Positions 29,072-41,218 of a stretch of 64,000 nucleotides of DNA are shown here, in pieces. Under the pieces are notes generated by a model, which made no database searches, was not told the DNA's origin, and worked only from the letters and a program-made list of their open reading frames with translations. Position 1 is the first letter of the stretch. Each line of letters starts with the position of its first letter. The position numbers were made by a program, and so were the translations under genes. This DNA is from PALSA-350 sp963834445 (lineage in GTDB: Bacteria > Acidobacteriota > Terriglobia > Terriglobales > Acidobacteriaceae): NCBI GenBank assembly GCA_963834445.1, contig CAWIBU010000009.1, positions 1,612,001 to 1,676,000 on the forward strand. Reading direction: 5' to 3'.

Positions 29072-30226
29072 ATGGGCTCCTCAAATAAGGTGGCAGCACA
29101 ATTTTCCGCACCGGGTTTACCGGCAGTGCGTTGCGCCGCGCCGGGGCGCGTCAATCTGATTGGTGAGCACACCGACTACAGTGGCGGGTTTGTCATGCCC
29201 GCAGCCATCGATTTTCGTACCATCGCCACCCTTCGCCCGCGAACCGACAACCAGATTCTGCTCTATTCAGAAAACATGGGCGAACAGGTTTCGTTCGCCG
29301 CAGATCCTTTGCCCGCGAAGGCCCGCCAGCACTGGAGTGATTACCCCCTCGGGGTTGCCTGGAGCCTGGCGCAGGCAGGGATACACATCGGCGCTTTTGA
29401 GCTCTCGCTCGATGGCAACGTGCCTCTGGGCGCGGGGTTAAGTTCTTCAGCGTCGATCGAAGTGGCTACCGCTTTCGCGCTGCTCGAGTTGGCGCAGGTC
29501 AAAATGCCGCTGGCCACCGTCGCTCTCGCCTGTCAACGCGCCGAGAACGCTTTTGTGGGCGCCCAATCCGGCATTATGGACCAGTTTATTGCCTGTGCCG
29601 GCCAGCAGGACCACGCCTTGTTGCTCGATTGCCGGTCGCTCGAGTATCGCCTCTTGCCCATTCCTCCGCATGTTCGCCTCATTATCTGCAATTCCATGGT
29701 CAAGCATGAGCACGCCGGCGGCCAGTACAACGTGCGCCGAGCCGAGGTGGAAGAGGGTACCCGCATTCTGCATCGCGACTATCCCTCAATCGTTGCCTTG
29801 CGCGACGCCACCGAGGCCCAGTTGCTCGAGAGCCGGCAACATATGCCGGAAAACGTCTTTCGACGCTGCCGCCACATCATCACTGAAAATGACCGAGTGC
29901 TGCGCGCCGCGGCAGCACTCGAACGCAGCGACCTCGCCGCCTTCGGCGTCCTGATGGCGGAAGCCCACCGCAGCATTCGCGAAGATTTCGAAGCCAGCTG
30001 TTCCGAACTCGACATCCTGGTTGAGATTGCCTCCGGCATTCCAGGGTGTTATGGAGCGCGCATGACGGGTGGTGGTTTCGGGGGCTGCACCATCAACCTG
30101 GTCGACGAAAGTAAGGCCGAACAATTTCGCGCCGAAATGCAATCTCAATATCGCGTGGCCACGGGCATCGTGGCCGATATTTATCTCTGCCGCGCTTCCG
30201 CCGGCGCCTCCCGCCTTTCCGAGTAG
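29072..30226 (+). CDS. galK: Galactokinase
   Basis: A 384-residue GHMP-family kinase that phosphorylates galactose at C1, the entry of the Leloir pathway. Signature motifs: GRVNLIGEHTDY (25-36), GAGLSSSAS (ATP-binding loop, near 120), and GARMTGGGFGGC near 330. Length is normal. It directly follows the GH2 gene on the same strand, suggesting that galactose released by extracellular hydrolysis is used. No galT or galE is in the window. Confidence 0.93.
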   Translation: MGSSNKVAAQFSAPGLPAVRCAAPGRVNLIGEHTDYSGGFVMPAAIDFRTIATLRPRTDNQILLYSENMGEQVSFAADPLPAKARQHWSDYPLGVAWSLAQAGIHIGAFELSLDGNVPLGAGLSSSASIEVATAFALLELAQVKMPLATVALACQRAENAFVGAQSGIMDQFIACAGQQDHALLLDCRSLEYRLLPIPPHVRLIICNSMVKHEHAGGQYNVRRAEVEEGTRILHRDYPSIVALRDATEAQLLESRQHMPENVFRRCRHIITENDRVLRAAAALERSDLAAFGVLMAEAHRSIREDFEASCSELDILVEIASGIPGCYGARMTGGGFGGCTINLVDESKAEQFRAEMQSQYRVATGIVADIYLCRASAGASRLSE

Positions 30227-30475
30227 CGTTTGCCCTTCCATTCCACCCAACCTTGGTGGAGAACAAAGCCACCAAAATATCTCTGACCCCATCCGCAAAA
30301 GCGCGCATCGAAACTTATACAGAAGATATGCACAGCTTCATGAAGAAAGCCCGTAGCTAACTCGATTCCTATGAGGAAAATACCGGTTACCTGAGTACAA
30401 CTTTAGGGTGATTGGTGGGTCACGGAAGTAATCTGATGAGAGTAGACTTGCCGGTGTAATGCGAGAGGACATTCC

Positions 30476-30730
30476 ATGATTTCTCAATGCTTGAATCCAG
30501 AATGCCGCAAGGAACTTCATTACCTTCGCAACGGTCGCGTCATCCGCACAACGCTCCGCATCGGGACAGAGGTTCGCGTTGAACACTTCTGGCTTTGCGG
30601 CGAATGTCACCAGGACTTTGATTTTCTGTTCGCCAAGGACGGCCGGGTTTCGCTCGCTCCCCGCACCCGTTATATAGCCGGCACCAAGCCAGTGCTCGAG
30701 CCAGTTCTCGATCTTTTGCTCGTTTCGTAG
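30476..30730 (+). CDS. Small zinc-ribbon-like protein, unknown function
   Basis: An 84-residue protein with two cysteine pairs, CLNPEC (positions 5 and 10) and CGEC (near 41-44), in an otherwise basic and aromatic background (VEHFWLCGECHQDFDFLF). This could bind one zinc ion. I know similar short proteins from Acidobacteriota but no function for them. The ATG is preceded by GAGAGGA at a good distance, supporting translation. It is a lone gene between galK and dnaE. The 249 bases before it hold only a weak 6-bp hairpin after galK (30242-30260) and nothing else I recognise. Confidence 0.65.
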   Translation: MISQCLNPECRKELHYLRNGRVIRTTLRIGTEVRVEHFWLCGECHQDFDFLFAKDGRVSLAPRTRYIAGTKPVLEPVLDLLLVS

Positions 30731-30909
30731 CGCTCGCCGCGTACCAGCGAGCGCCACAGCGAGAACGGAATCGGGTAGCCTGCATCTTTTGTGCCCCGCC
30801 AAATTATCCGGTCGTCCATCGTTCCTCCCTCTTTTCCTCAAACTGCACCAGTTGTGCACACCCTCTCTCAGCGTGGGACCAGCGCGGCAGACTAAACTGG
30901 TAGTACCCC

Positions 30910-34446
<3,537 letters not shown>

Positions 34447-34979
34447 TAGGGGAGGCCGTTCGAGGCGTTCTCACAAAGGTGAGTCCCGTTTTCCTCGGCC
34501 GCTTAACAAATTTTTCATCCCGCCTGTCGGCCCCCCAAACTAATTTGTCATCCCGCGCGAAGCCGAGGGATCTGCGGTGCGCCCTTCTCCCAAACAAAGG
34601 CCCCGCGAGTGAGCTCGCAAGTCTTGCCTAGTCGCCTTGTTCTCACACCGATATCCTCTGTGGTTCCCCATTACGCTCTGTATATATGGGAACAGACGGT
34701 TTTGTAAGCTCCGCGAGTTCACTCGTAGGGTCTTTGCTTGGGAGAAGGGCGCACCGCAGGTCCCTCGACTGCACTCGGGATGACTAATCTGGGGGCTGCG
34801 CTTCCATGCAGCGTGTTGCTGATGAGGTGTAGCCTCCGTTCGCCTTCATCCCCAGGGCGCGCACATAGTAACCACCCCCGCGCCCCGGTAACTGCTGGAA
34901 ACGCTATAATCCAAAGACACGACCAAAGCAAAGGCCAAGCGGCAGACTTTCCGCGCTGGCATCAGGCGATGCAAGTCTC
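34447..34979. repeat. Intergenic region with long dispersed inverted repeat
   Basis: Between dnaE and accA lies an inverted pair of about 88 bases: arm 1 at 34531-34620 and arm 2 at 34709-34797, roughly 80-85% matching by eye and separated by about 88 bases. A shared core is GGTGCGCCCTTCTCCCAA. The arms contain a segment related to the element at 178-440. The rest (34798-34979) shows no gene; an accA promoter is expected in it but not identified. Confidence 0.75.
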
Positions 34980-35837
34980 ATGACCGAACACGCAGCCAAC
35001 AATCCTGAGCAGGGACCCGTAGTTCCCGAGCCGACGAATCCAGCTTGGATCAAGACTGAACTGGCGCGGCACGCGCAGCGACCCTACCCCATGGATTTCA
35101 TCCAACGCCTGTTTACCGACTTCTCGGAGATCCACGGTGATCGTGCCTTCGGCGACGATCTCGCCATGGCGTGCGGCCTGGCCCGCTTCCACGGAGAAGA
35201 GGTTCTCGCCATCGGCAACCTGAAAGGCCGGGGAACTAAGGAGAAGGTACGCCGCAACTTCGGTATGCCCAATCCCGAAGGCTATCGCAAAGCCCTGCGC
35301 GCCATGAAAATCGCCGAGAAGTTCCACCGCCCCATCTTCACCTTCATCGATCTCACCGGGGCGAGCCCCGGCATCGCCGCCGAAGAGCGGGGTCAGGCGG
35401 AAGCCATCGCCCGCAATCTCCGCGAGATGGCCAAGTTGCGCGTGCCCACCATCGCCACCATCACCGGCGAAGGCGGGTCGGGCGGCGCACTGGCTCTGGC
35501 CGTCGCCGATCGTGTCTTGATGATGGAAAATGCTGTCTACTCGGTGATCGCTCCTGAAGCCTGCGGCTCCATCATGTGGCGTGATGCCGGTAAGCGCGCC
35601 CAAGCTGCCGCTGCCCTCAAAATTACTTCTGAGGATGTAAGCCGCCTGGGGTGCGTCGACGATGTAGTCCCCGAACCCCCCGGCGGGGCACAAAACGACC
35701 CCGCGCTCGCCGCCTCGATGCTCGACGAAAAACTCACCTGGCATCTCAACGAATTAAAGGCCATGACCACGGAAGAGCTGATTGCACGCCGTCTCGCCAA
35801 GTTCCGGCAGATCGCTCAGTTCTACCAGAACGCCTGA
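34980..35837 (+). CDS. accA: Acetyl-CoA carboxylase carboxyltransferase subunit alpha
   Basis: A 285-residue crotonase-fold subunit that, with AccD, transfers the carboxyl group from biotin to acetyl-CoA in the first step of fatty-acid synthesis. Conserved segments: IHGDRAFGDD, IGNLKGRGTKEK, NFGMPNPEGYRKALR, FIDLTGASPGIAAEERGQAEAIA, ITGEGGSGGALAL and APEACGSIMWRD. It is about 30 residues shorter than the E. coli protein, mainly at the N-terminus, which lacks most of the leading helical segment. No accD is nearby. A CPBP protease gene follows after seven bases. Confidence 0.93.
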   Translation: MTEHAANNPEQGPVVPEPTNPAWIKTELARHAQRPYPMDFIQRLFTDFSEIHGDRAFGDDLAMACGLARFHGEEVLAIGNLKGRGTKEKVRRNFGMPNPEGYRKALRAMKIAEKFHRPIFTFIDLTGASPGIAAEERGQAEAIARNLREMAKLRVPTIATITGEGGSGGALALAVADRVLMMENAVYSVIAPEACGSIMWRDAGKRAQAAAALKITSEDVSRLGCVDDVVPEPPGGAQNDPALAASMLDEKLTWHLNELKAMTTEELIARRLAKFRQIAQFYQNA

Positions 35838-35844
35838 AAAACCT

Positions 35845-36864
35845 ATGACTGCAGCCGAACGAGTCCGGGCCTTCGGCTACGTCGTTATCGCCGCCATCTA
35901 CTTCTATTTCGCCCAGAGCATCGCCGTGCATGCGGCCAATGGCCTGGCCGGCGGTGTCTGGACGCTCCTCGTTGAACGCGGTGCGTTGCTCTTTCTTTTG
36001 GTCCTGGGCTACGCCGCGATGGGGCGTCTCTTCAATCGGCAAAGCCAGCCCGTGCGCGACATGGGCCTGGCGTTACGTCCCGGATGGACGCGCGAGTTTG
36101 CCCTGGGCTCCGCACTCGGGTGGGGCATGCTCATCGCCAGCATCCTGCCCATGGTGCTCGTCGGTGGGTTGATCGTCACCTTCTGGGCCATTCCGCGCCA
36201 GTTCGGAACCCTCTTCATTGACCTGCTGGTGCTGGCCGTGGCGGCGCTCGCGGAAGAAGTCGCCTTCCGCGGATATCCCTTCCAGCGCTTGATTGAGGCC
36301 ATGGGGCCGACGTTAGCCACCCTCGCCTTTTCGATCGTGTTCGCCGGCATGCACCTGTTCAACCCCAGTGCCGGTAGTGCCAGTTTTCTGGTCACGGTGC
36401 TGAGCAGTTGGTTGCTTTCAGTCGCGTACCTGCGAACCCGCGCCCTTTGGGTCTGCTGGGGCTGGCACTTTGCCTGGAACGCAAGCATGTGTCTGCTTTT
36501 CGGTCTGCCGGTCAGCGGCCTCACCCAATTTTCACCCGTCATTCAGAGCAACACCGTGGGTCCTGCCTGGATCACCGGCGGGGATTACGGTCCGGAAGCC
36601 AGTACCGTGACCGCCATCGTTCTGCTCATCGGTATCTTCATCGTCCAGCGCGCCACCCGCGGATATGCGTATTTGTATGCGCAGCCGGTCATTATCCCGG
36701 CAGGCATCCCCGTTGACCTCGACGCCATGAGCAGCAAACTGGCTCCGCATCACCCGATCGAACCGCCGGCAGGGACCACGCTGGTGCAGATCAACTCGCT
36801 GGCCGGGCCGGTTGCCCCGCCGCCTCCCCCGGTCCTTCCCGAGGCGCAGGAGCCTCCCGAATAA
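35845..36864 (+). CDS. CPBP family intramembrane glutamic protease
   Basis: A 339-residue membrane protein of the ABI/CAAX-protease (CPBP) family. The catalytic pair is Glu137-Glu138 in AEEVAFRG. A His in FAGMHLFNP (His170) and a WGWHFAWN motif complete the usual three-motif pattern. About eight hydrophobic helices are seen, followed by a cytoplasmic or periplasmic Pro-rich tail (PVAPPPPPVLPEAQEPPE). The substrate is unknown; relatives process prenylated or peptide substrates. It starts seven bases after accA, so it is probably cotranscribed. Confidence 0.85.
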   Translation: MTAAERVRAFGYVVIAAIYFYFAQSIAVHAANGLAGGVWTLLVERGALLFLLVLGYAAMGRLFNRQSQPVRDMGLALRPGWTREFALGSALGWGMLIASILPMVLVGGLIVTFWAIPRQFGTLFIDLLVLAVAALAEEVAFRGYPFQRLIEAMGPTLATLAFSIVFAGMHLFNPSAGSASFLVTVLSSWLLSVAYLRTRALWVCWGWHFAWNASMCLLFGLPVSGLTQFSPVIQSNTVGPAWITGGDYGPEASTVTAIVLLIGIFIVQRATRGYAYLYAQPVIIPAGIPVDLDAMSSKLAPHHPIEPPAGTTLVQINSLAGPVAPPPPPVLPEAQEPPE

Positions 36865-36975
36865 GAGCCATTGCCTCCCGATTTGCTGCCCTGAAACTTT
36901 CTTCTGCGTGCGCATGAAACGTTACTTGCAAATCACTACCGGTGGGACCATCATGAGCGTGATGAGGAATGCGCC

Positions 36976-38166
36976 ATGGTCGGGCTCACTACCAGGATAT
37001 TCGCTACAACCAGCCGCCCAGAGATTCGCGTGCGCCGTGCCGCTGCGTTGCTGGCAGCCACTACTCTTTGCGGCTTAACGTTCGGTCATGCTCAGGTATT
37101 TACGGTGGAACGCGAACACCTGGGTGCGCACGAAGCTAATCTCACCACCGTTCAACCCACCGCCGTCAAACTGGATACCGCTCCGCTGACGGAGCGCACC
37201 AAACAAGTGCTGATCCGCACCTTCCAGGCCGACGAGGCTTTTGCCGTGCGGCCTCTGCCTCTGGGCACACGGGGCGTCACCCTTCATGCCAACGGCGCTC
37301 TCAGCCCATCAGGCCCTGCCTATGCGACCGAGTTGGAGAAGTACGGCATCTCCGCTAAACCCGGAGACCGCGTGGTCATCACCAAGTTCGAAGTGAGGCC
37401 AGACCGGATCCTGTTCGAGTTCAACGACGGGCCGGTGAAGCACCACCACATTTTGCAGCACATCGAGGTCGGCGCCATGGGCGGGATGGCTCCGCTCGCG
37501 CAGGACGACGGTCAGGTTCCCATCGGCTCGCGCATGGTGCTGGTATTCAACAAGTACGTACCCGAAATGACGGCCGCCCAAGTGCGCAGCCTGATCGCGC
37601 CCATGATCGACTTTTCGCTCAAGACCCCGGTTGAAGCTTTTGCCGACACGCTGCCGCCCAAACTGAAAGGCGCCATCCTGGACCACGAAGTGTTGGTGGG
37701 CATGAACCGTGAGATGGTGCTTAAGGCGATGGGCCAGCCCGATCAGAAAGTTCGCGAAACCGAAGGCCAGATGCCGTTCGAAGAATGGATTTACGGCCAA
37801 CCGCCGCACCAGGTTCAGTTCGTTCGCTTCAACGGCAACCGCGTCATCCGTTTGGAAATCGCGGATATCGGGCAGCCGCCCGTTATCCGCGATAAGGATG
37901 AGACCGACGGTTATTTTGCCGGCCAGTTTGTGCACCAAGTGCGTCTTGGGGACGCCCCTCCCACTGCCCCCAATCAGGAGCATGGTCCGACGGCCGCACC
38001 GTCTTTGCGCAAACCCGGCGAAGACCTGCCCAATGCTGTCAACAACGACCGGCAGCTCAAGCCGGTGCAGATGCCCGACGACGAAAAGCCCAAACCGATT
38101 CCGCCGCCGCCGGGCACCGCTCCCTCGCAGTTCCAGAATGTGTCCGACCTGCGGCGGGCCAACTGA
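36976..38166 (+). CDS. Conserved secreted protein, unknown function
   Basis: A 396-residue protein with an N-terminal export signal (RRAAALLAATTLCGLTFGHAQ). The middle part (LVGMNREMVLKAMGQPDQKVRETEGQMPFEEWIYGQPPHQVQFVRFNGNRVIRLE) resembles the small SmpA/BamE-type fold by its 'G-M-x-x-x-x-V-x-x-x-x-G-x-P' start. The C-terminal 80 residues are Pro/Asp-rich and probably disordered. GAGGA precedes the ATG by about eight bases. I do not recognise the full-length family. Confidence 0.6.
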   Translation: MVGLTTRIFATTSRPEIRVRRAAALLAATTLCGLTFGHAQVFTVEREHLGAHEANLTTVQPTAVKLDTAPLTERTKQVLIRTFQADEAFAVRPLPLGTRGVTLHANGALSPSGPAYATELEKYGISAKPGDRVVITKFEVRPDRILFEFNDGPVKHHHILQHIEVGAMGGMAPLAQDDGQVPIGSRMVLVFNKYVPEMTAAQVRSLIAPMIDFSLKTPVEAFADTLPPKLKGAILDHEVLVGMNREMVLKAMGQPDQKVRETEGQMPFEEWIYGQPPHQVQFVRFNGNRVIRLEIADIGQPPVIRDKDETDGYFAGQFVHQVRLGDAPPTAPNQEHGPTAAPSLRKPGEDLPNAVNNDRQLKPVQMPDDEKPKPIPPPPGTAPSQFQNVSDLRRAN

Positions 38167-38343
38167 GGCGGCTCGTGCGCGAGCGGATCGTGTAACATAA
38201 TACTCAGCAGCGCCTTAGGATACATCCCGCTGCAAACCATTTCACGCATTCCAAACGATCCCTACCGGAATCGAATGCCGGAACCGATGTTCCTGCGGAA
38301 TTGCGTGCCGACAGCGAGCCTGTCCAAGAGGAGAAGTTAAACC

Positions 38344-38523
38344 ATGGCCAAGATAGCCAAGACCGCCGACCGTTCCAAAATGATGGACACCGCCAAGGGT
38401 GTGGAATGCCCCAAATGCAATAAGGCAACGCGCATTGTGAAACGAGTCAAGGATCGGGAACGCGGAGTCCCCGGCGGCGTTTACATCTCTTGCTCTGCCT
38501 GCGACTTCTACGAAAAGCTCTAG
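38344..38523 (+). CDS. Short basic zinc-ribbon protein (59 residues)
   Basis: A small open frame with a good ribosome-binding site (GAGGAG about nine bases upstream of ATG). It encodes a Lys-rich N-terminus and a zinc ribbon with CPKC and, 27 residues later, CSAC. The sequence between the pairs is basic (TRIVKRVKDRERG), suggesting nucleic-acid contact. The function is unknown. A long hairpin that can act as terminator follows its stop codon. Confidence 0.65.
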   Translation: MAKIAKTADRSKMMDTAKGVECPKCNKATRIVKRVKDRERGVPGGVYISCSACDFYEKL

Positions 38524-38539
38524 TCAGCCGTTTCTTTAA

Positions 38540-38593
38540 GGTTGCCGCTCCGTCCTAGCCACCCACCCTTGTGGCTAGGACGGAGTAGCAACC
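38540..38593. terminator. Long hairpin, probable bidirectional terminator
   Basis: CTCCGTCCTAGCCAC (38548-38562) pairs perfectly with GTGGCTAGGACGGAG (38571-38585) around an eight-base loop. After a two-base internal loop a further six pairs form (GGTTGC/GCAACC). It sits between the zinc-ribbon gene and the convergent pyrF gene. No clear T-run follows, so termination is inferred from position and strength. Confidence 0.5.
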
Positions 38594-38653
38594 GATGGCT
38601 CTATGGGTGGAGTATTACACTAGACCCGTCAGCTGTGTTCGACGGAACCTGCG

Positions 38654-39397
38654 CTAAACCGCCGCCTGCATCTCAGCCAGGATCGCTCTCGCTGCCGCAC
38701 CCGGATCGTCGGCTTGGGTGATGGGTCGACCCACCACCAGGTAACTGGCGCCCCCGGCGACGGCCGAAGCTGGCGTTGCCACTCGTCGTTGATCTCCGGC
38801 TGCTGAACCCGCTGGGCGAATCCCCGGAACAACCAGGAGAGGTTTGCTGCCGATTTCACTGCGTAGACCGGCAACTTCATGGGGGGAGCAGACCAGGCCT
38901 TGCACTCCGCAGCCCACCGCCAACTTCGCCAGTCGCTCCACCTGTTGGGTGGGGCTGCCGGAAACGCCCGTCGCCTCCAACTGCGGCCCATCGAGGCTGG
39001 TCAGCACAGTAACCGCGAGCAGGGCCGGACTGCGCTCGATTCCACGCGCCGCCTCCACCGCTGCCCGCAGCATGTCTGCTCCGCCTGCCGCGTGGAGGGT
39101 GAGTAAGTTCACGCCGAGGCGCGACGCCGCCCGCACCGCAGAGGCTACGGTGTTCGGTATATCGTGCAGCTTCAAATCGAGAAAGATCGAGTATCCCCGG
39201 CGCTCGATCTCAGCGACCAGGGGGTTGCCCTCAGCGATGTAAAGCTCGAGGCCAATCTTGAACCAGCGGGTGGATCCTTCGAGCCGGTCAACCAGGCTGA
39301 GTGCCGCCCGGGCGTCCGGAAAATCCAGCGCAACGATCAGTTGTGCCGTCAAAGGAACAACTGCGCTGCGCTGGAACGACGAATTTTCCGTAGGGGA
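38654..39397 (-). CDS. pyrF: Orotidine 5'-phosphate decarboxylase
   Basis: A TIM-barrel enzyme for the last step of UMP synthesis. Motifs: LIVALDFPD at the first strand, FLDLKLHDIPNT (the D-x-K-x-x-D catalytic cluster), LTLHAAGG, and the C-terminal phosphate-binding PGIRPAG and YLVVGRPITQADDP. The start is uncertain. Homology begins around TAQLIVALD, which follows a TTG at 39349, while a GTG at 39397 gives 247 residues. The frame stays open to an ATG at 39496 that would overlap rlpA. I use the GTG because its length matches the family best. Confidence 0.9.
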   Translation of the reverse strand, partial: SPTENSSFQRSAVVPLTAQLIVALDFPDARAALSLVDRLEGSTRWFKIGLELYIAEGNPLVAEIERRGYSIFLDLKLHDIPNTVASAVRAASRLGVNLLTLHAAGGADMLRAAVEAARGIERSPALLAVTVLTSLDGPQLEATGVSGSPTQQVERLAKLAVGCGVQGLVCSPHEVAGLRSEIGSKPLLVVPGIRPAGSAAGDQRRVATPASAVAGGASYLVVGRPITQADDPGAAARAILAEMQAAV

Positions 39398-39431
39398 CAC
39401 TGTGCCTGATTGTAAAGAAGGCCCGTGTGGA

Positions 39432-39938
39432 TCAGCGCTGAAATTGCGCAGGCCAGCTAAGCTCTGCGATCTGCTTAGGGCTGAGCGATGGATCAACCAG
39501 GTCTAGCCGCACCGGAGCGAGTCCGCGGAAGCCAAGAATTTTGGCGGCGGCATACGATAAGTCGATCACCCGGGTTTCTGGAACGGGGCCGCGGTCATTA
39601 ACCCGCACCAGCACGGAACGATGGTTGCGCAGGTTCGTGACCAAAACAGTCGCGCCCAGCGGAAGGCTGCGATGGGCACAGGTCATGGAGTTCATATTGA
39701 AGGGTTCACCGCTGGCAGTCGCCTGACCCTGGAATGCGCTTCCGTACCAGGAAGCTCGTCCGGTCTGGTGCCAGTGGGAGTGACGCGCAACGGGCGCCAT
39801 GCTCTGCGTGTTGTCAGCATGCGGTGAGTCAGGTTGGGCTAAGGTGGATCCGGGGCTGATGCAGAGAGCTGAAAGAACAGCGCCGGCGAGGATAGCGGGC
39901 CCTAATGGCCAATGGGAATGGGTTGCGATAGTTGACAT
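39432..39938 (-). CDS. rlpA: RlpA-like double-psi beta-barrel protein
   Basis: A 168-residue exported protein (signal peptide with SALCISPGSTLAQ). Its mature part is the RlpA double-psi beta-barrel: RASWYGSAFQGQATASGEPFN, CAHRSLPLGATVLVTNL, VLVRVNDRGPVPETRVIDLS, and AAAKILGF. RlpA proteins act in the periplasm as lytic transglycosylases on naked glycan strands, or as septal-ring lipoproteins. There is no SPOR domain and no lipobox Cys here, so it is a minimal soluble version. It is upstream of pyrF on the same strand. Confidence 0.88.
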   Translation of the reverse strand: MSTIATHSHWPLGPAILAGAVLSALCISPGSTLAQPDSPHADNTQSMAPVARHSHWHQTGRASWYGSAFQGQATASGEPFNMNSMTCAHRSLPLGATVLVTNLRNHRSVLVRVNDRGPVPETRVIDLSYAAAKILGFRGLAPVRLDLVDPSLSPKQIAELSWPAQFQR

Positions 39939-40257
39939 TGTTCTCCTGTAATTATTGTATGGAGCGCTTCGGGCCTAAGTCAAAGTTTGTCAATTACTTA
40001 TTGAGGATTCCTCCCTTGCTGAAACAGCTATTTTCTGGTACACGCGTCGCTTAAAACTCAATCACGACACCCCTATTAGACGGCAGTTGCAGGGCTGGTG
40101 TTGCGTTGGCTCGCCATTCTTCCCCACCAAAGTCACACCCGGGAAAGCGCGGCAACTCCACCCGGCAAAGCATACTCTTGTAGAACCGGCTATGACCCGG
40201 GCTGGAGTCGAAAGCTGTGGAAAATAGAAGATTTTGCCAATCTGGGAAGAATGCCTG
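39939..40257. other. Intergenic region between rlpA and thiD
   Basis: A 319-base divergent region that should hold the promoters of rlpA (minus) and thiD (plus). I looked for a thiamine-pyrophosphate riboswitch before thiD and found no CTGAGA-type core. No repeat or small gene was recognised. Confidence 0.5.
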
Positions 40258-41073
40258 ATGACCGCGACCAGGCCGATCGCGCTCACCATCGCCGGCTTTG
40301 ACCCCTCCTCAGGCGCCGGGATCACCGCCGACCTGAAGACCTTCTCGGCCCATGGTATCTACGGCGTCGCCTGCATCTCCGCCCTGACGGTGCAATCTAC
40401 CTTGGGTGTCCGCTCGATGGAACCCCTCCCGGCGCTGCTCGTTCGCCAGACATTGGCATGCCTGGCCGAGGATGTGGCTTTCTCCGGCATCAAAATCGGG
40501 ATGCTGGGAGGTTCCGCCGTGGCGGCCGAGGTGGCTTCGTTTCTGACCGCCATTCCCCGGCAGCGGATCGTTCTCGACCCGGTTTTACGGTCGAGCTCCG
40601 GGATGCCTCTCATGGACCCGGCGGCCGTTCGGGTAATGCGGGAGGATCTGCTCCCGCGTGTCGGCTGGATCACGCCGAACCTGGATGAACTGGCCATCCT
40701 TACAGATGGCCCGGTTGGGCGCGAACAGATACCCTCTGCCGCGCTTCGCCTGAAAGAGATCGCTGCCCGCTGCGGCAACGAGGAACTGAACATCGTGGTC
40801 ACGGGGGGGCACCTGGACCGCCCTGACGATTTCCTGCTGACCGCCGGCGGGGACCGGAGTTGGCTGCAGGGGGAGCAGATCCTCACTAACGCCACCCATG
40901 GAACCGGCTGTGCGTTTTCCAGCGCTTTGTTGTCTGCGCTGATCTCCGGCCACGAGGGGGTTAACGCCGTCGCGGCCGCCAAGGCCTACGTCACCGAAGC
41001 GCTCCGGGCCGCCTATCCGATCGGGAAGGGAAAAGGGCCAATGAATCATTTTTTCAAGTTCGCTTCGTCCTGA
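40258..41073 (+). CDS. thiD: Hydroxymethylpyrimidine/phosphomethylpyrimidine kinase
   Basis: A 271-residue ribokinase-fold kinase of thiamine synthesis that phosphorylates HMP and HMP-P. Visible: IAGFDPSSGAGITADLKTF at the N-terminus, YGVACISALTVQ, DPVLRSSSG, TPNLDELAIL, VVTGGHL, and the anion-hole NATHGTGCAFSSAL with the catalytic Asp/Gly pattern replaced by HGTGC as usual. GGGAAGA precedes the ATG at 40258. No other thi gene is in the window. Confidence 0.93.
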   Translation: MTATRPIALTIAGFDPSSGAGITADLKTFSAHGIYGVACISALTVQSTLGVRSMEPLPALLVRQTLACLAEDVAFSGIKIGMLGGSAVAAEVASFLTAIPRQRIVLDPVLRSSSGMPLMDPAAVRVMREDLLPRVGWITPNLDELAILTDGPVGREQIPSAALRLKEIAARCGNEELNIVVTGGHLDRPDDFLLTAGGDRSWLQGEQILTNATHGTGCAFSSALLSALISGHEGVNAVAAAKAYVTEALRAAYPIGKGKGPMNHFFKFASS

Positions 41074-41218
41074 TCGGCAACTCCTCCTCAGTGGGTTGAA
41101 ATTGCGGGTTCCCTCGGTATCGTTCGCTTGCCCTATTGCGTTTGGCTTATGCCGTTTGCTGTTTTCCATTTGCCACTTCTCATTGCTCTGACCGTTAATG
41201 TTGCATTCGACGTGACTC

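Noticed and set aside
30300..30475. Possible riboswitch in the leader of the small zinc-ribbon gene
   Set aside because: Some short complementary segments exist but none matches a known aptamer core.
34980..35837. accA truncated by mutation at the 5' end
   Set aside because: All conserved catalytic-core segments are present and short N-termini occur in the family; no lost coding sequence is visible upstream.
39939..40257. Thiamine riboswitch upstream of thiD
   Set aside because: No CTGAGA-type conserved core or pairing pattern was found.
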